A stretch of DNA of 64,000 nucleotides, from the NCBI GenBank assembly GCA_035705985.1, contig DASSVP010000023.1, forward strand, positions 22,812 through 86,811, read 5' to 3'. Origin of the DNA: JACVRW01 sp035705985 (lineage in GTDB: Bacteria > Actinomycetota > Thermoleophilia > Solirubrobacterales > Thermoleophilaceae). The notes under the pieces were generated by a model that had not been told where the DNA came from, did not search any database, and saw only the letters and a program-made list of their open reading frames with translations. The position numbers and the translations under genes were made by a program. Below are positions 31,940 to 43,101 of the stretch, piece by piece. Positions within the stretch are counted from its first letter, which is position 1; each line of letters starts with the position of its first letter.

Positions 31940-33052
31940 TTGAAGCTCTCCGTTTCCCGTGAAACGTTTCTCGCTCGTCTCGGCGTCGCCGTGCGCGGCG
32001 CGTCCACCCGCGGACCCGTCCCCTCCCTCGCCGGCGTGCTGCTACGCGTAGAGGACGGCCGCGCGGAACTCCAGGCGACCGACATGGAGCTCGGCGTGCG
32101 GGTCTCCCTCGACACGGCGGACTCGACTCCCGGCCAGGCCGTCGTCCCCGGCCGGCTGCTGCTCGACGTGGTCCGGTCGCTGCCGAAGGACGAGCTGACG
32201 CTCGAGTACCGAAGCGCCGAGCAGGACGTCGAGGTCATGTCGGGCCCATCGAAGTTCCACCTGCGCACGCTGCCCACCGAGGACTTCCCGAAGCTCCCGG
32301 AGGCGCCGTCCGACGCCGGGCTCAGCGTGCCGGCCACGGCCTTCGTGGACACGATCGCCCGGGTCGCCCGTGCCGCTTCGCGTGACGAGACGCGGCCTCA
32401 CCTGACCGGTGTGCTCGTCACCGCCAGCGGTAACGAGCTCCGAATGGTCGCCACGGATTCGTATCGACTCGGCGTGAAGGAGACCCGGCTCGACACTGAG
32501 CTCGCCGGGTCGCTCGAGGCGAACGTACCGGCGCGGACGCTTCAGGAACTGGGCCGGATCGCGTCGGCCGGTGGTGCGGAGTCGATCGGCGTGGCCGCGC
32601 TCGAGAACCAGGTCGTCTTCACCGTCGAGGACATCGTGCTGTCGTCGCGGCTGGTCGAGGGCCGCTTCCCGAACTACCAGCAGCTACTGCCCGAGGCGTA
32701 CGAGCACGAGCTGCGCGTGAGCCGGGACGAGCTGCTCGAGGTCGTGCGCCGTGTCGGGCTCCTGGCACAGAAGAACGCGCCGCTGCGGCTGCGCTTCTCC
32801 GAGGGCACGCTCGACGTGTCCGCGCAGACGCCGGACGTAGGCGAGGCCAGCGAGTCGCTGCCGGTGCCCTTCGCGGGCGAGCCGCTCGAGATCGGCTTCA
32901 ACCCGGAGTTCTTCCGCGAGGGCCTCGAGAGCGCGGAGTCGGACGAGCTCGTCCTGAAGCTGATCAGCCCGCTGCGTCCCGGCCTGATCCAGTCGGGCGA
33001 CGAGGACGCCGGCTTCAGATACCTCGTGATGCCTATCCGTCTCAACGTGTAG
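31940..33052 (+). CDS. dnaN: DNA polymerase III beta sliding clamp
   Basis: 370 residues, three clamp domains. MKLSVSRETFLARLGVAVRGAS, PSLAGVLLRVEDGRAELQATDMELGVRV and the C-terminal YLVMPIRLNV are standard. The TTG start at 31940 is the only good one. A parS-like site (31951-31966) is coded in the first residues, giving the same VSRETF run found in RsmG. The clamp tethers polymerase III and other partners. Confidence 0.97.
   Translation: MKLSVSRETFLARLGVAVRGASTRGPVPSLAGVLLRVEDGRAELQATDMELGVRVSLDTADSTPGQAVVPGRLLLDVVRSLPKDELTLEYRSAEQDVEVMSGPSKFHLRTLPTEDFPKLPEAPSDAGLSVPATAFVDTIARVARAASRDETRPHLTGVLVTASGNELRMVATDSYRLGVKETRLDTELAGSLEANVPARTLQELGRIASAGGAESIGVAALENQVVFTVEDIVLSSRLVEGRFPNYQQLLPEAYEHELRVSRDELLEVVRRVGLLAQKNAPLRLRFSEGTLDVSAQTPDVGEASESLPVPFAGEPLEIGFNPEFFREGLESAESDELVLKLISPLRPGLIQSGDEDAGFRYLVMPIRLNV
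31951..31966. promoter_or_regulatory. parS-like ParB binding site in dnaN
   Basis: CGTTTCCCGTGAAACG matches parS consensus TGTTTCACGTGAAACA at 13 of 16 positions. It is followed directly by a nine-base half-site CGTTTCTCG (31965-31973), identical to the first nine bases of the minus-strand reading of the rsmG site. It lies within codons 4-9 of dnaN. Confidence 0.85.
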
Positions 33053-33060
33053 GCGGCCCT

Positions 33061-34173
33061 GTGCGCGCGACGCGCATCGCACTCCGCGACTTCCGCAACT
33101 ACGAGGCCGCTGAGGTGGAGCTCGCGGACGGACTCACCGTCATCGCGGGCGCCAACGGCTCAGGCAAGACGAACCTGCTCGAGGCCGTCTACTTCGGTTG
33201 CACGGCGCGCTCCCCGCGGACCTCGAACGAGCGAGAGCTGGTGCGGCGTGGCGGCGACGGGGTGGCGCGCGTGGTCCTCGACCTTCGCGGCGATGACGGA
33301 GAGCACCGCATCGAATGCGGGTTCCAGCCGGGGGAGGCGAAGCACCTGACGGTCGACGGGCACAGGGTGGACAGCCTGGCCGCTGTGGAGGCGCGCCCTC
33401 TCGTGAGTGTTTTCTTGCCAGAACGGCTTGAGCTGGTAAAGGGGGCGCCCGCTGCCCGGCGCGCTCATCTCGACCAGTTCGTCGCGGCGCTGTGGCCGAG
33501 CCGCGGGGAGACCCGGTTCGCGTACTCGCGTGCGCTGGCGCAACGGAACGCGCTGGTGGCGCGGATCCGCGGGGGTGCCGCGGGGCCGGCGGCGCTCGAT
33601 GCCTGGGACGCCGAGCTGGCGCGTCACGGGATCCGGCTGATGGCGGACCGGGGCGAGGCGGTGGACGCGCTGCGGCCTTCGTTCGCGGAGCTGGCCGGCC
33701 GGCTCGGACTGCCCGGGAGGGTCGAACTGCGCTACCGGCCGCGCTCAGGCGCGGGCACGGAGGAGGAGCTCGTTGTGGAGTTGGCGGAGCGGCGGGGTGC
33801 CGACCTCGAGCGCGGCTTCACCGCGCACGGGCCCCATCGGGACGAGCTCCAGTTGCTGCTGGGGGACGTCGCGCTGAGGGCATACGGCTCACAGGGACAG
33901 CAGCGCGCGGCGCTCTTGGCGCTGCTGTTCGCGGAGCGCACCCTGCTGGCCGAGCGCCGTGCCCGCCCGCCGCTGATGCTGCTCGACGACGTGATGTCCG
34001 AGCTGGACGCCGAGCGCCGTGAGCTGCTCGCCGACCTGCTCCGCTCAGGCGGCCAGTCGGTGATCACCACGACCGAGGCGGAGCACGTGCCGGGCGCCGC
34101 GCTCGCCGGCGGCGGCCTGATCCGCGTGGAGGCCGGCCGCGTGGCGGGGTCTGCCCGGGCGGTGGCGGCGTGA
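33061..34173 (+). CDS. recF: DNA replication and repair protein RecF
   Basis: 370 residues. Walker A GANGSGKTNLLEAVY, ABC-like signature GSQGQQRAALLALLFAER and Walker B PLMLLDDVMSELD are all present; the N-terminal LRDFRNYEAAEVEL is the RecF motif. RecF binds gapped DNA and loads RecA with RecO and RecR. GTG start, eight bases after dnaN. The 3' flank carries repeat copy A. Confidence 0.96.
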   Translation: MRATRIALRDFRNYEAAEVELADGLTVIAGANGSGKTNLLEAVYFGCTARSPRTSNERELVRRGGDGVARVVLDLRGDDGEHRIECGFQPGEAKHLTVDGHRVDSLAAVEARPLVSVFLPERLELVKGAPAARRAHLDQFVAALWPSRGETRFAYSRALAQRNALVARIRGGAAGPAALDAWDAELARHGIRLMADRGEAVDALRPSFAELAGRLGLPGRVELRYRPRSGAGTEEELVVELAERRGADLERGFTAHGPHRDELQLLLGDVALRAYGSQGQQRAALLALLFAERTLLAERRARPPLMLLDDVMSELDAERRELLADLLRSGGQSVITTTEAEHVPGAALAGGGLIRVEAGRVAGSARAVAA

Positions 34174-34179
34174 TCGCGT

Positions 34180-34264
34180 CGAACGGCAGCGGTGAAGGGC
34201 AGGTTGTCGCGCAAGCGTCCTGCTTAAGGCGTCTGTGTGAAGCCCCAGCCAGGACGCTTGGCCC
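34180..34264. repeat. 85-bp two-copy origin-flanking repeat, copy A
   Basis: Same element as 27131-27216: a 19-bp identical start, arms AAGCGTCCTG (34213-34222) and CAGGACGCTT (34250-34259), inner stem GGCGTC/GAAGCC (34228-34233 with 34239-34244), which has one mismatch. It lies between recF and dciA, six bases after the recF stop. Genes here run on the plus strand, whereas at copy B they run on the minus strand. Confidence 0.85.
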
Positions 34265-34288
34265 GGGGTCGCTGGGGCGGCGGGCGCG

Positions 34289-34597
34289 ATGAAGCGGCCT
34301 GCCCCGCGCCCACTCGCCGAGGCGCTCCAGGGAGTCGCGCGGCACGCCTCTCCCGCCACCCCCGTCGCCGCCGTCCAAGCGGCCTGGCCCGAGGTCGCCG
34401 GCCCGGGGCTCGCGGCGGCCGCCCAGCCGGTCTCCGAGCGCGGCGGAGTCATCACGGTCGCTTGCGAATCCGGCGTCTGGGCGCACGAGCTGGAGCTCCT
34501 CGGACCCGACCTCCTGGAGCGCCTCAACGCGTCCCTCGAGGGCACGCGGATCGAGAAGTTGCGCTTCGTCGTAGGTTCGCCCCCGAACGACCGCTGA
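34289..34597 (+). CDS. DciA-like protein (DUF721), helicase-loader family
   Basis: 102 residues. PLAEALQGVARHASPATPVAAVQAAWPEVAGPGLAAAAQPVSERGGVITVACESGVWAHELELLGPDLLERLNASL is the DUF721/DciA pattern (the VAxxSxxWAxEL region). DciA recruits the replicative helicase DnaB to the origin in bacteria lacking DnaC. It sits in the conserved dnaA-dnaN-recF-DUF721-gyrB order. ATG start at 34289; repeat copy A is upstream. Confidence 0.9.
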   Translation: MKRPAPRPLAEALQGVARHASPATPVAAVQAAWPEVAGPGLAAAAQPVSERGGVITVACESGVWAHELELLGPDLLERLNASLEGTRIEKLRFVVGSPPNDR

Positions 34598-34636
34598 GCA
34601 GTGCCGATTTTGTTGCGATTTGCGGGCATTTTGTAA

Positions 34637-37204
<2,568 letters not shown>

Positions 37205-37207
37205 GCG

Positions 37208-39730
37208 ATGAGCATCGATCAGCTGACGGGCGGGAACATCGAGCCGCGCGGGCTCGAGGAGGAGATGCGCTCGTCCTATCTCGACTACGCGATGAGCGTG
37301 ATCGTGGGCCGCGCCCTGCCGGACGTGCGCGACGGGCTGAAGCCTGTGCACCGCCGGATCCTCTACTCGATGTACGACTCCGGGCTCCAGCCCGGGCGGC
37401 CGCACCGCAAGTGCGCGAACGTCGTCGGCGGCGTCATGGGGAACTACCACCCCCACGGCGACTCCGCGATCTACGACGCGCTGGTCCGGCTCGGCCAGGA
37501 CTTCGCGATGCGCTACCCGCTCATCGACCCGCAGGGGAACTTCGGCTCGATCGACAACGACTCGCCGGCGGCCATGCGGTACACCGAGGCGCGCCTGTCA
37601 CGGCTCGCCACGGAGATGCTGCGCGACATCGACGCGGACACCGTCGAGTTCGGGCCGAACTACGACGAGTCGCGCCAGGAGCCGCTCGTCCTGCCGTCGC
37701 GCTTCCCGAACCTGCTGGTCAACGGCTCGTCGGGCATCGCCGTCGGGATGGCGACGAACATCCCGCCGCACAACCTCTCGGAGGCGATCGACGCGGTGGT
37801 CGCCTACATCGACGACCCGCAGGTCGACGTCAGGGGCCTGATGAAGCACCTGAAGGGCCCGGACTTCCCGACCGGCGGCATAATCGTCGGACACGGCGGG
37901 ATCCGCGACGCGTACGAGACCGGCCGCGGCCGTGTGGTGATCCGCGGTCGCGCCCACATCGAGCCGCTCAGCAGGGGCAAGGAGGCGATCATCGTCACCG
38001 AGATGCCCTTCCAGGTGTACAAGGGCGACGGGCGCGGTGACGGCAGCGGGTTGATGCAGAAGATCGTCGAGCAGGTGCAGAACGGCCGGCTCAAGGAGAT
38101 CTCGGATCTTCGCGACGAGTCCGACAAGTCGGGCATCCGGCTCGTGATCGAGCTGAAGCGCGACGCGATCCCGAAGGTCGTCCTCAACAAGCTCTACAAG
38201 CACACGCAGCTCCAGACCACCTTCGGCGTGAACATGGTGGCGCTGGTTGACGGCGTGCCGCGGACGCTCGGGCTGCTGCCGATCGTCAAGAACTACGTCG
38301 ACCACCAGACCGACATCATCGTGCGGCGCACGAAGTACGAGCTGCGCGAGAAGGAGGCCCGCCTCCACATCCTCGAGGGCCTGCTCGTCGCGATCGAGAA
38401 CATCGACGAGGTCATCGAGCTGATCCGCGGCTCGAGCGACCCGGACGTGGCGCGCGACGGCCTGATGGAGCGCTTCGAGCTCACGCGCATCCAGGCGCAG
38501 GCGATCCTGGACCTCCGCCTCCAGCGGCTCACAGCGCTCCAGACGAACGAGATCAAGACCGAGCACGCCGACGTGGTCGAGCGGATCGCGTGGCTCCGCG
38601 ACATCCTCGGCGACGAGGCCAAGGTCATGGCCCTGATCCGCGAGGAGCTGCTCGAGATCAAGGACCGCTACGGCGACGAGCGGCGCACCGAGATCACGCA
38701 CTCCGAGGACGAGATCGACATCGAGGACCTGATCGCCGACCAGCAGATGGTCATCGCGATCACGCACTCGGGCTACATCAAGACGCTGCCGCTCGCCACG
38801 TACCGCCAGCAGAAGCGCGGCGGGGTCGGCGTGACCGGCATGGACATGAAGGACGAGGACTACATCGAGCACCTCTTCGTGAGCTCGACGCACGACTACC
38901 TCCTCTTCTTCACGAACCGCGGCAAGGTCTACCGCCAGAAGGTCTACGAGCTGCCCGAGGCGTCGCGGACGGCGAAGGGCCGCGCGCTCGTGAACCTGCT
39001 GCCGCTGCGCGAGGGCGAGCGCGTGCAGGCCGTTCAGGCCACGCGCGAGTTCAACGAGGGCAAGTACCTCGTCTTCGCGACTCGCAAGGGCCAGGTCAAG
39101 AAGACTGATTTCGGCGCCTACAACACGCCGATCAAGGCCGACGGCATCATCGCGATCAACATTCGCGACGACGACGAGCTCGTGGCCGTCCGCCGGACGA
39201 GCGGCGACGACGACATCATCATGGTGTCGCGCTCGGGCCAGGCGGCGCGCTTCAACGAGGACCGGGTGCGGCCGATGGGCCGCGACACCGCCGGCGTGAA
39301 GGGCATGAATGTCTCGCGCGGCGACAACCGGGTGCTCGCGATGGACGTGGTCCAGCCGGGCACGGAGCTGCTCGTCGTCACCGAGAACGGCTACGGCAAG
39401 CGGACGGCGATCGAGGAGTACCCGGTGAAGGGCCGCGGCTCGATGGGCGTCAAGACGATCGGGCTGACCGAGAAGAAGGGCGGCCTCGCGGGCGCGCTGA
39501 TCGTGCGCGAGCATCACGACCTGGTGTTCATCTCTCAGAACGGCATGGTGCAGCGCACCTCGGTGAAGGGCATCTCGAGGCAGGGCCGCCCAGCCCAGGG
39601 CGTGCGCGTCATGAACCTGCGCGAGGACGACATCGTGAGCGCGGTGGCGCTCGTCATGGACACCGCGGCGGACACCGCGGCGCAGGTCGAGATCGATACG
39701 GACATCGAGACCGACGACTTGCAGTCGTAG
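37208..39730 (+). CDS. gyrA: DNA gyrase subunit A
   Basis: 840 residues. The active-site tyrosine is in [15 protein letters not shown]. The N-terminal [29 protein letters not shown] and [17 protein letters not shown], the quinolone-resistance region, are conserved. The C-terminal beta-pinwheel contains the GyrA box [11 protein letters not shown] and repeats such as [21 protein letters not shown] start three bases after gyrB, strongly coupled. A gene-tail acidic stretch ends the protein. Confidence 0.98.
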   Translation: MSIDQLTGGNIEPRGLEEEMRSSYLDYAMSVIVGRALPDVRDGLKPVHRRILYSMYDSGLQPGRPHRKCANVVGGVMGNYHPHGDSAIYDALVRLGQDFAMRYPLIDPQGNFGSIDNDSPAAMRYTEARLSRLATEMLRDIDADTVEFGPNYDESRQEPLVLPSRFPNLLVNGSSGIAVGMATNIPPHNLSEAIDAVVAYIDDPQVDVRGLMKHLKGPDFPTGGIIVGHGGIRDAYETGRGRVVIRGRAHIEPLSRGKEAIIVTEMPFQVYKGDGRGDGSGLMQKIVEQVQNGRLKEISDLRDESDKSGIRLVIELKRDAIPKVVLNKLYKHTQLQTTFGVNMVALVDGVPRTLGLLPIVKNYVDHQTDIIVRRTKYELREKEARLHILEGLLVAIENIDEVIELIRGSSDPDVARDGLMERFELTRIQAQAILDLRLQRLTALQTNEIKTEHADVVERIAWLRDILGDEAKVMALIREELLEIKDRYGDERRTEITHSEDEIDIEDLIADQQMVIAITHSGYIKTLPLATYRQQKRGGVGVTGMDMKDEDYIEHLFVSSTHDYLLFFTNRGKVYRQKVYELPEASRTAKGRALVNLLPLREGERVQAVQATREFNEGKYLVFATRKGQVKKTDFGAYNTPIKADGIIAINIRDDDELVAVRRTSGDDDIIMVSRSGQAARFNEDRVRPMGRDTAGVKGMNVSRGDNRVLAMDVVQPGTELLVVTENGYGKRTAIEEYPVKGRGSMGVKTIGLTEKKGGLAGALIVREHHDLVFISQNGMVQRTSVKGISRQGRPAQGVRVMNLREDDIVSAVALVMDTAADTAAQVEIDTDIETDDLQS

Positions 39731-39789
39731 ACGGCGCGCCGGGGCCGGACTACGCTCGGCGCATCAGCCGGACCCTCCCGCCCCTCGGT

Positions 39790-40917
39790 GTGCTCGTCGC
39801 TGTCCTGGCGCTCTGCCAGCCGGCCGCGGCTGCCGTCTACAAGGTCCCGCCGAAGATCAAGTCCAACTGCTCGGCGCCGGTCGAGCGCCAGATCACGGAC
39901 TGGCTGAGGACGGTGCCGAACGGCAGCACCGTGCAGTTTGGGGCGGGACGCTGCTACGCGCAGGACGGGCCGATCACGCTGAGCGGACGCTCCGGGCTCG
40001 TCATCGAGGGCCAGGGCTCCGAGTTCCGCGCCGTGACCCCTGGCACCAGCCATCGCGCGAACTGGCGCTTCGTCGGCGGAGCGGACCTGACCGTCCAGAA
40101 CATGGCTGTTCGTGGCTCGAACCCGCAGGGCACGTACGACCCGTCGATCGAGTGGCAGCACGGCTACTCGATCGAGGGCGTTCAGGGCATGACGCTCACG
40201 AACGTCCAGGCGAGGGACACCTGGGGCGACGGCGTGTACCTCGCGCACAGCACGCATACGCCCGCGTGCGGCGATGATGCGTCCAGCGCGCGCAACGTGG
40301 TGATCAGCGGCGCGACGCTCGAGCGGAACGGGCGGCAGGGCGTGGCGATCGTCGACGCCGAGCACGTGACGCTGCAGGACTCGACGATCGGCCCGGTCGC
40401 GTGGTGGAGCGTCGACATCGAGACGGACGACGCCTGCGAGATCGCGCGCCACGTCAAGATCCTGCGCAACAGCTTTGGCGCCCACCGCTACGGCGTGCTC
40501 GGAAGTGTCGGCTTCGGCGTGTATCCCCAGGTCGGCGACCTGACGGTCATCGACAACACTCAGACGGTGCCCACGCGCGGATTGCCGGGCGACTACTGCT
40601 GGGCGCCGGTCTGGATTCTCGCGCCGGTGAACGCCGAGGGGCGCGTCGTCGGATATCGCGAGAACTACGCGTTCCGCGGCAACCGCCTGCTCGGCACGCG
40701 TAACGGCTTCGAGTTCAGGGGCGTGCGGAACATCGAGCTGAGCGCGAACAACGTCGCCCTCCCACCCACCACCGGCTGCGGCAAGCGCGCGGGAGCGCTG
40801 CTGGCCGACTCGCACACGGTGAACATGGCCTCCAACAGCTTCAGCGGCGCCAACAACGTGTTCGTGGCCGACGCCCTCAGCACCGGCGTCACCTCGACGG
40901 ACAACACCCTCAACTGA
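39790..40917 (+). CDS. Secreted right-handed parallel beta-helix protein
   Basis: 375 residues. An N-terminal hydrophobic stretch with Ala-rich cleavage region (LVAVLALCQPAAAAVYK) suggests secretion. The rest is repeated beta-helix rungs with Asn/Val ladders (GLVIEGQGSEF, DLTVQNMAVRGS, NVVISGATLERNG, HVTLQDSTIGP, NIELSANNVAL), as in PbH1/parallel beta-helix proteins and pectate-lyase-like carbohydrate enzymes. No catalytic residues are clear. The signal is short in positive charge because the in-frame GTG is the only visible start. 59 bases after gyrA. Confidence 0.75.
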   Translation: MLVAVLALCQPAAAAVYKVPPKIKSNCSAPVERQITDWLRTVPNGSTVQFGAGRCYAQDGPITLSGRSGLVIEGQGSEFRAVTPGTSHRANWRFVGGADLTVQNMAVRGSNPQGTYDPSIEWQHGYSIEGVQGMTLTNVQARDTWGDGVYLAHSTHTPACGDDASSARNVVISGATLERNGRQGVAIVDAEHVTLQDSTIGPVAWWSVDIETDDACEIARHVKILRNSFGAHRYGVLGSVGFGVYPQVGDLTVIDNTQTVPTRGLPGDYCWAPVWILAPVNAEGRVVGYRENYAFRGNRLLGTRNGFEFRGVRNIELSANNVALPPTTGCGKRAGALLADSHTVNMASNSFSGANNVFVADALSTGVTSTDNTLN

Positions 40918-40923
40918 GGGCCG

Positions 40924-40959
40924 GGAAAACAGAGGGGCGCCCCTCGCGGGACGCCCCTC
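40924..40959 (-). terminator. Intrinsic terminator of the pheA-HNH operon
   Basis: Read on the minus strand, GAGGGGCG and CGCCCCTC (arms at 40952-40959 and 40932-40939) form an eight-bp GC stem, followed by TGTTTT. It lies 156 bases after the stop of the micro-ORF and seven bases from the end of the convergent beta-helix gene, which it may also stop. Confidence 0.85.
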
Positions 40960-41114
40960 CTAGTGCTTGCTGGACAAGATCGGCGGCTCCTCAACTGCGG
41001 CCGGCGGGACCAACCCCGGCCGGAACCATCGACGGTGTCACGGTTGGACTCCGCTAGATCAATGGTCCGCTGCCTCCGGCAGCCTCCCACACGACGGGGC
41101 CCAGCACCGGTCGT

Positions 41115-41159
41115 CTAGCGGCCGGACACCTCCAGGGTCCCAAGAAATCTGTCAGTCAA
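41115..41159 (-). CDS. 14-residue micro-ORF with a very strong Shine-Dalgarno
   Basis: TTG start at 41159 and TAG stop, encoding MTDRFLGTLEVSGR. The ribosome binding site is AAAGGAGG, essentially the full anti-16S complement, ten bases upstream, and it lies in the loop of a seven-bp hairpin (41163-41187). It is 55 bases downstream of the coiled-coil protein gene on the same strand and upstream of the terminator. Function unknown; it may be a real micro-peptide or a translated 3' regulatory RNA. Confidence 0.5.
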   Translation of the reverse strand: MTDRFLGTLEVSGR

Positions 41160-41162
41160 GTT

Positions 41163-41187
41163 CGGACCACCTCCTTTCCCTGGTCCG
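41163..41187 (-). promoter_or_regulatory. Hairpin displaying the micro-ORF ribosome binding site
   Basis: Read on the minus strand, CGGACCA (41181-41187) and TGGTCCG (41163-41169) form a perfect seven-bp stem; the 11-base loop GGGAAAGGAGG holds the Shine-Dalgarno. Further hairpins follow downstream: GCTGCC/GGCAGC (41069-41083) and GGCCGG/CCGGCC (40999-41021). The 41160-40924 stretch otherwise carries no gene apart from the micro-ORF. Confidence 0.6.
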
Positions 41188-41214
41188 GCTATTGAAGCAG
41201 ACGCGGAGGCCGAC

Positions 41215-41643
41215 CTACGGAGTCGTCTCCGTGTCCTGCGTCTCGCTCGACTGCTCGAGCTCCTCGACGCGCGACTCGAGGTCGTCGACCCGCCCACCGA
41301 GCTCCTCGGCGCCGGCCGCCTGGCGGTCCAGCCGCTGCTCGATGTCCTGGATGCGGTTGTCGAGGTTGGAGAGATCGTCCGATGTCGGCAGCTCGTCGAC
41401 GCGGGACTCGAGGTCGTCGATGCGCTCGCCCAGGTCGCGCTGGACGCGGCCGAGCTCTCCGGCGACGCGCTGGCGCTCGCCGCTGTCCTCGTCCTTGTTC
41501 GCCTCGACGAGGGCGAAGACGGCGAGTGCCGTGGCCGCGATGGCCCAGACGGCCGCGACAGCGACCCAGCGACGGGTGCTGCGCACATCGCCGACGGTAG
41601 CCGCGCGGTCGTCCTCGCTCGGCGGGGGCAGCGGCTCCTGCAT
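41215..41643 (-). CDS. Small membrane protein with coiled-coil domain
   Basis: 142 residues from ATG at 41643, which overlaps the HNH stop (TGATG). One transmembrane helix (about 28-48, VAVAAVWAIAATALAVFALVE), then an acidic coiled coil of about 90 residues with heptads and repeated L-x-x-R-[IV]-x-[DE]-L (LESRVDEL, LDNRIQDIEQRLDRQ, GGRVDDLESRVEELEQSS). It is likely an extracytoplasmic or cytoplasmic coiled coil of unknown role. Its place in the pheA operon gives no clue. Confidence 0.75.
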   Translation of the reverse strand: MQEPLPPPSEDDRAATVGDVRSTRRWVAVAAVWAIAATALAVFALVEANKDEDSGERQRVAGELGRVQRDLGERIDDLESRVDELPTSDDLSNLDNRIQDIEQRLDRQAAGAEELGGRVDDLESRVEELEQSSETQDTETTP

Positions 41644-42257
41644 CAGGCCGCCACCACGAGGTACTGCTCCCAGGCCGCGGGGATCGTCGGCGCCGCCACG
41701 TGGATGAAGATCGCCGGGTTGGGCGCCCTCGGCGTGCGCGCCGGCACCATGTTCGCCTGCTTCGGCAGCCGGTCGCCCTTGCGGCGGTTGCACGGCGCGC
41801 AGCAGGTCACGATGTTCTCCCAGGTGGAGGGCCCGCCCTTCGACCGCGGGATCACGTGGTCGACGGTCAGGTTGCCGCGCTCGTGGCCGCAGTACTGGCA
41901 GGTCCAGCGGTCGCGCGCGAACACGGCTCGGCGTGTGATCTTGCGGCGGTGGGCGTCGCGCGGGATGCGCACGTAGGTGAGCAGCCTGATCACCACGGGC
42001 CGCGCGAGCGTCAGGTTCTCGGAATGGAGCGCCCAGTCGCCCTTCTCGAGGATCTCGGCGCGGTTCTTGAGGATCAGCACGGCCGCGCGGCGAACCGTGC
42101 AGACGTTGATCGGCTCGTACGACGCGTTGAGGACGAGGACCCGGCCGGGAGACGCGGCGCGCTGCTCAGGCCGGCCGGCCCCGGGCAGCGCGAACCGAGG
42201 GCCTGGTTCTACATCACCCGGCTCGGTCGTGTAGGACACGTGCGCCCGTACTGCCAC
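41643..42257 (-). CDS. HNH endonuclease family protein
   Basis: 204 residues. An N-terminal region RVLVLNASYEPINVCTVRRAAVLILKNRAEIL is a feature of the DUF/HNH_5 family. The catalytic core is RRAVFARDRWTCQYCGHERGNLTVDHVIPRSKGGPSTWENIVTCCAPCNRRKG, with zinc cysteines CxxC...CxxC and the DH...N/H catalytic residues. Such stand-alone HNH proteins are common housekeeping-associated nucleases in actinobacteria. The GTG start lies seven bases after pheA. Confidence 0.88.
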   Translation of the reverse strand: MAVRAHVSYTTEPGDVEPGPRFALPGAGRPEQRAASPGRVLVLNASYEPINVCTVRRAAVLILKNRAEILEKGDWALHSENLTLARPVVIRLLTYVRIPRDAHRRKITRRAVFARDRWTCQYCGHERGNLTVDHVIPRSKGGPSTWENIVTCCAPCNRRKGDRLPKQANMVPARTPRAPNPAIFIHVAAPTIPAAWEQYLVVAA

Positions 42258-42264
42258 GGTTCGC

Positions 42265-43101
42265 TCAGTGTAGCCAGGGCGGCCGTCCGTAAGACCCCAG
42301 TACGCGGAGCTCCTGGACCGTGAGCGCGGTGAGCGCCTCGCTCACCGCGGGCGTGTCAGCGGCCCCCTCGAGGTCCACGAAGAACATGTAATGGCCCAGA
42401 CCCGTGCGACGCGGGCGCGACTCGATCCGCGTCAGGTTCACGTCACGCTGGGCGAACTCGCTGAGCACCCGGAGCAGCCAGCCGGGCGCCTGGTCGCCGC
42501 CGCCCCAGAAGACGATCGAGGTCTTGGCGTCGCCGACCGGGTCCTCGGCCTCGTCGGCTCGTGCGACCCACACGAAGCGGGTCACGTTGTCCGGATGGTC
42601 CTCCACGTCCTCCGCGACCACGTGGCAGTCGTACAGCTCGGCGGCGAGCCGCGACCCGATCGCGACGCTCGCGTCGTCGGACCCGCAGACCGTGAGGACG
42701 GCGTCCGCCGTCGACGGCGCGCTCACGTGCTCCGCGTTCGGCATGTGCTCGCGCAGGAAGCGCGCGCACTGGGCGGTGGCCTGCGGGTGCGAGACCACGC
42801 GCTCCACCGTCGACAGCGAGAGCTCGCCGCGGGCGATCACGCAGTGGTGGATCGGATGCACGACCTCGGCGGCGATGCGGACGCCGCCCGCGTCGAGCGC
42901 CAGCGTGTCGAGCGTGATCCCGACGCTGCCCTCGAGCGCGTTCTCGATCGGCACCACCGCCCGCTCGACGGCGCCCTCCTCGACCGCCATCACGGCGTCG
43001 TAGATCGTCGGGTACGGCACCGCGACGGCGCCCTCCGGCGAGGACGCGCGGAGGGCCTCCTCGCTGTGGGTCCCGGCGGGACCGAGGTAGCCGACTTTCA
43101 T
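42265..43101 (-). CDS. pheA: Prephenate dehydratase
   Basis: 278 residues. The N-terminal MKVGYLGPAGTHSEEALRA, IYDAVMAVEEGAVERAVVPIENALEGSVGITLD (catalytic region with the conserved Thr and ENS/ENALEG motif) and the C-terminal ACT domain (LSEFAQRDVNLTRIESRPRRTGLGHYMFFVDLEG) are all present. It converts prephenate to phenylpyruvate for phenylalanine synthesis and is feedback-inhibited by phenylalanine through the ACT domain. The start overlaps the DUF4446 stop as TGATG. Confidence 0.96.
   Translation of the reverse strand: MKVGYLGPAGTHSEEALRASSPEGAVAVPYPTIYDAVMAVEEGAVERAVVPIENALEGSVGITLDTLALDAGGVRIAAEVVHPIHHCVIARGELSLSTVERVVSHPQATAQCARFLREHMPNAEHVSAPSTADAVLTVCGSDDASVAIGSRLAAELYDCHVVAEDVEDHPDNVTRFVWVARADEAEDPVGDAKTSIVFWGGGDQAPGWLLRVLSEFAQRDVNLTRIESRPRRTGLGHYMFFVDLEGAADTPAVSEALTALTVQELRVLGSYGRPPWLH

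Noticed and set aside
37598..39517. 639-codon minus-strand frame antisense to gyrA
   Set aside because: Same reason: shadow frame caused by high GC3 in gyrA.
41161..41177. Plus-strand GGACCACCTCCTTTCC resembling the 3' end of 16S rRNA
   Set aside because: No other 16S sequence is present; the resemblance follows from a very strong Shine-Dalgarno on the opposite strand.
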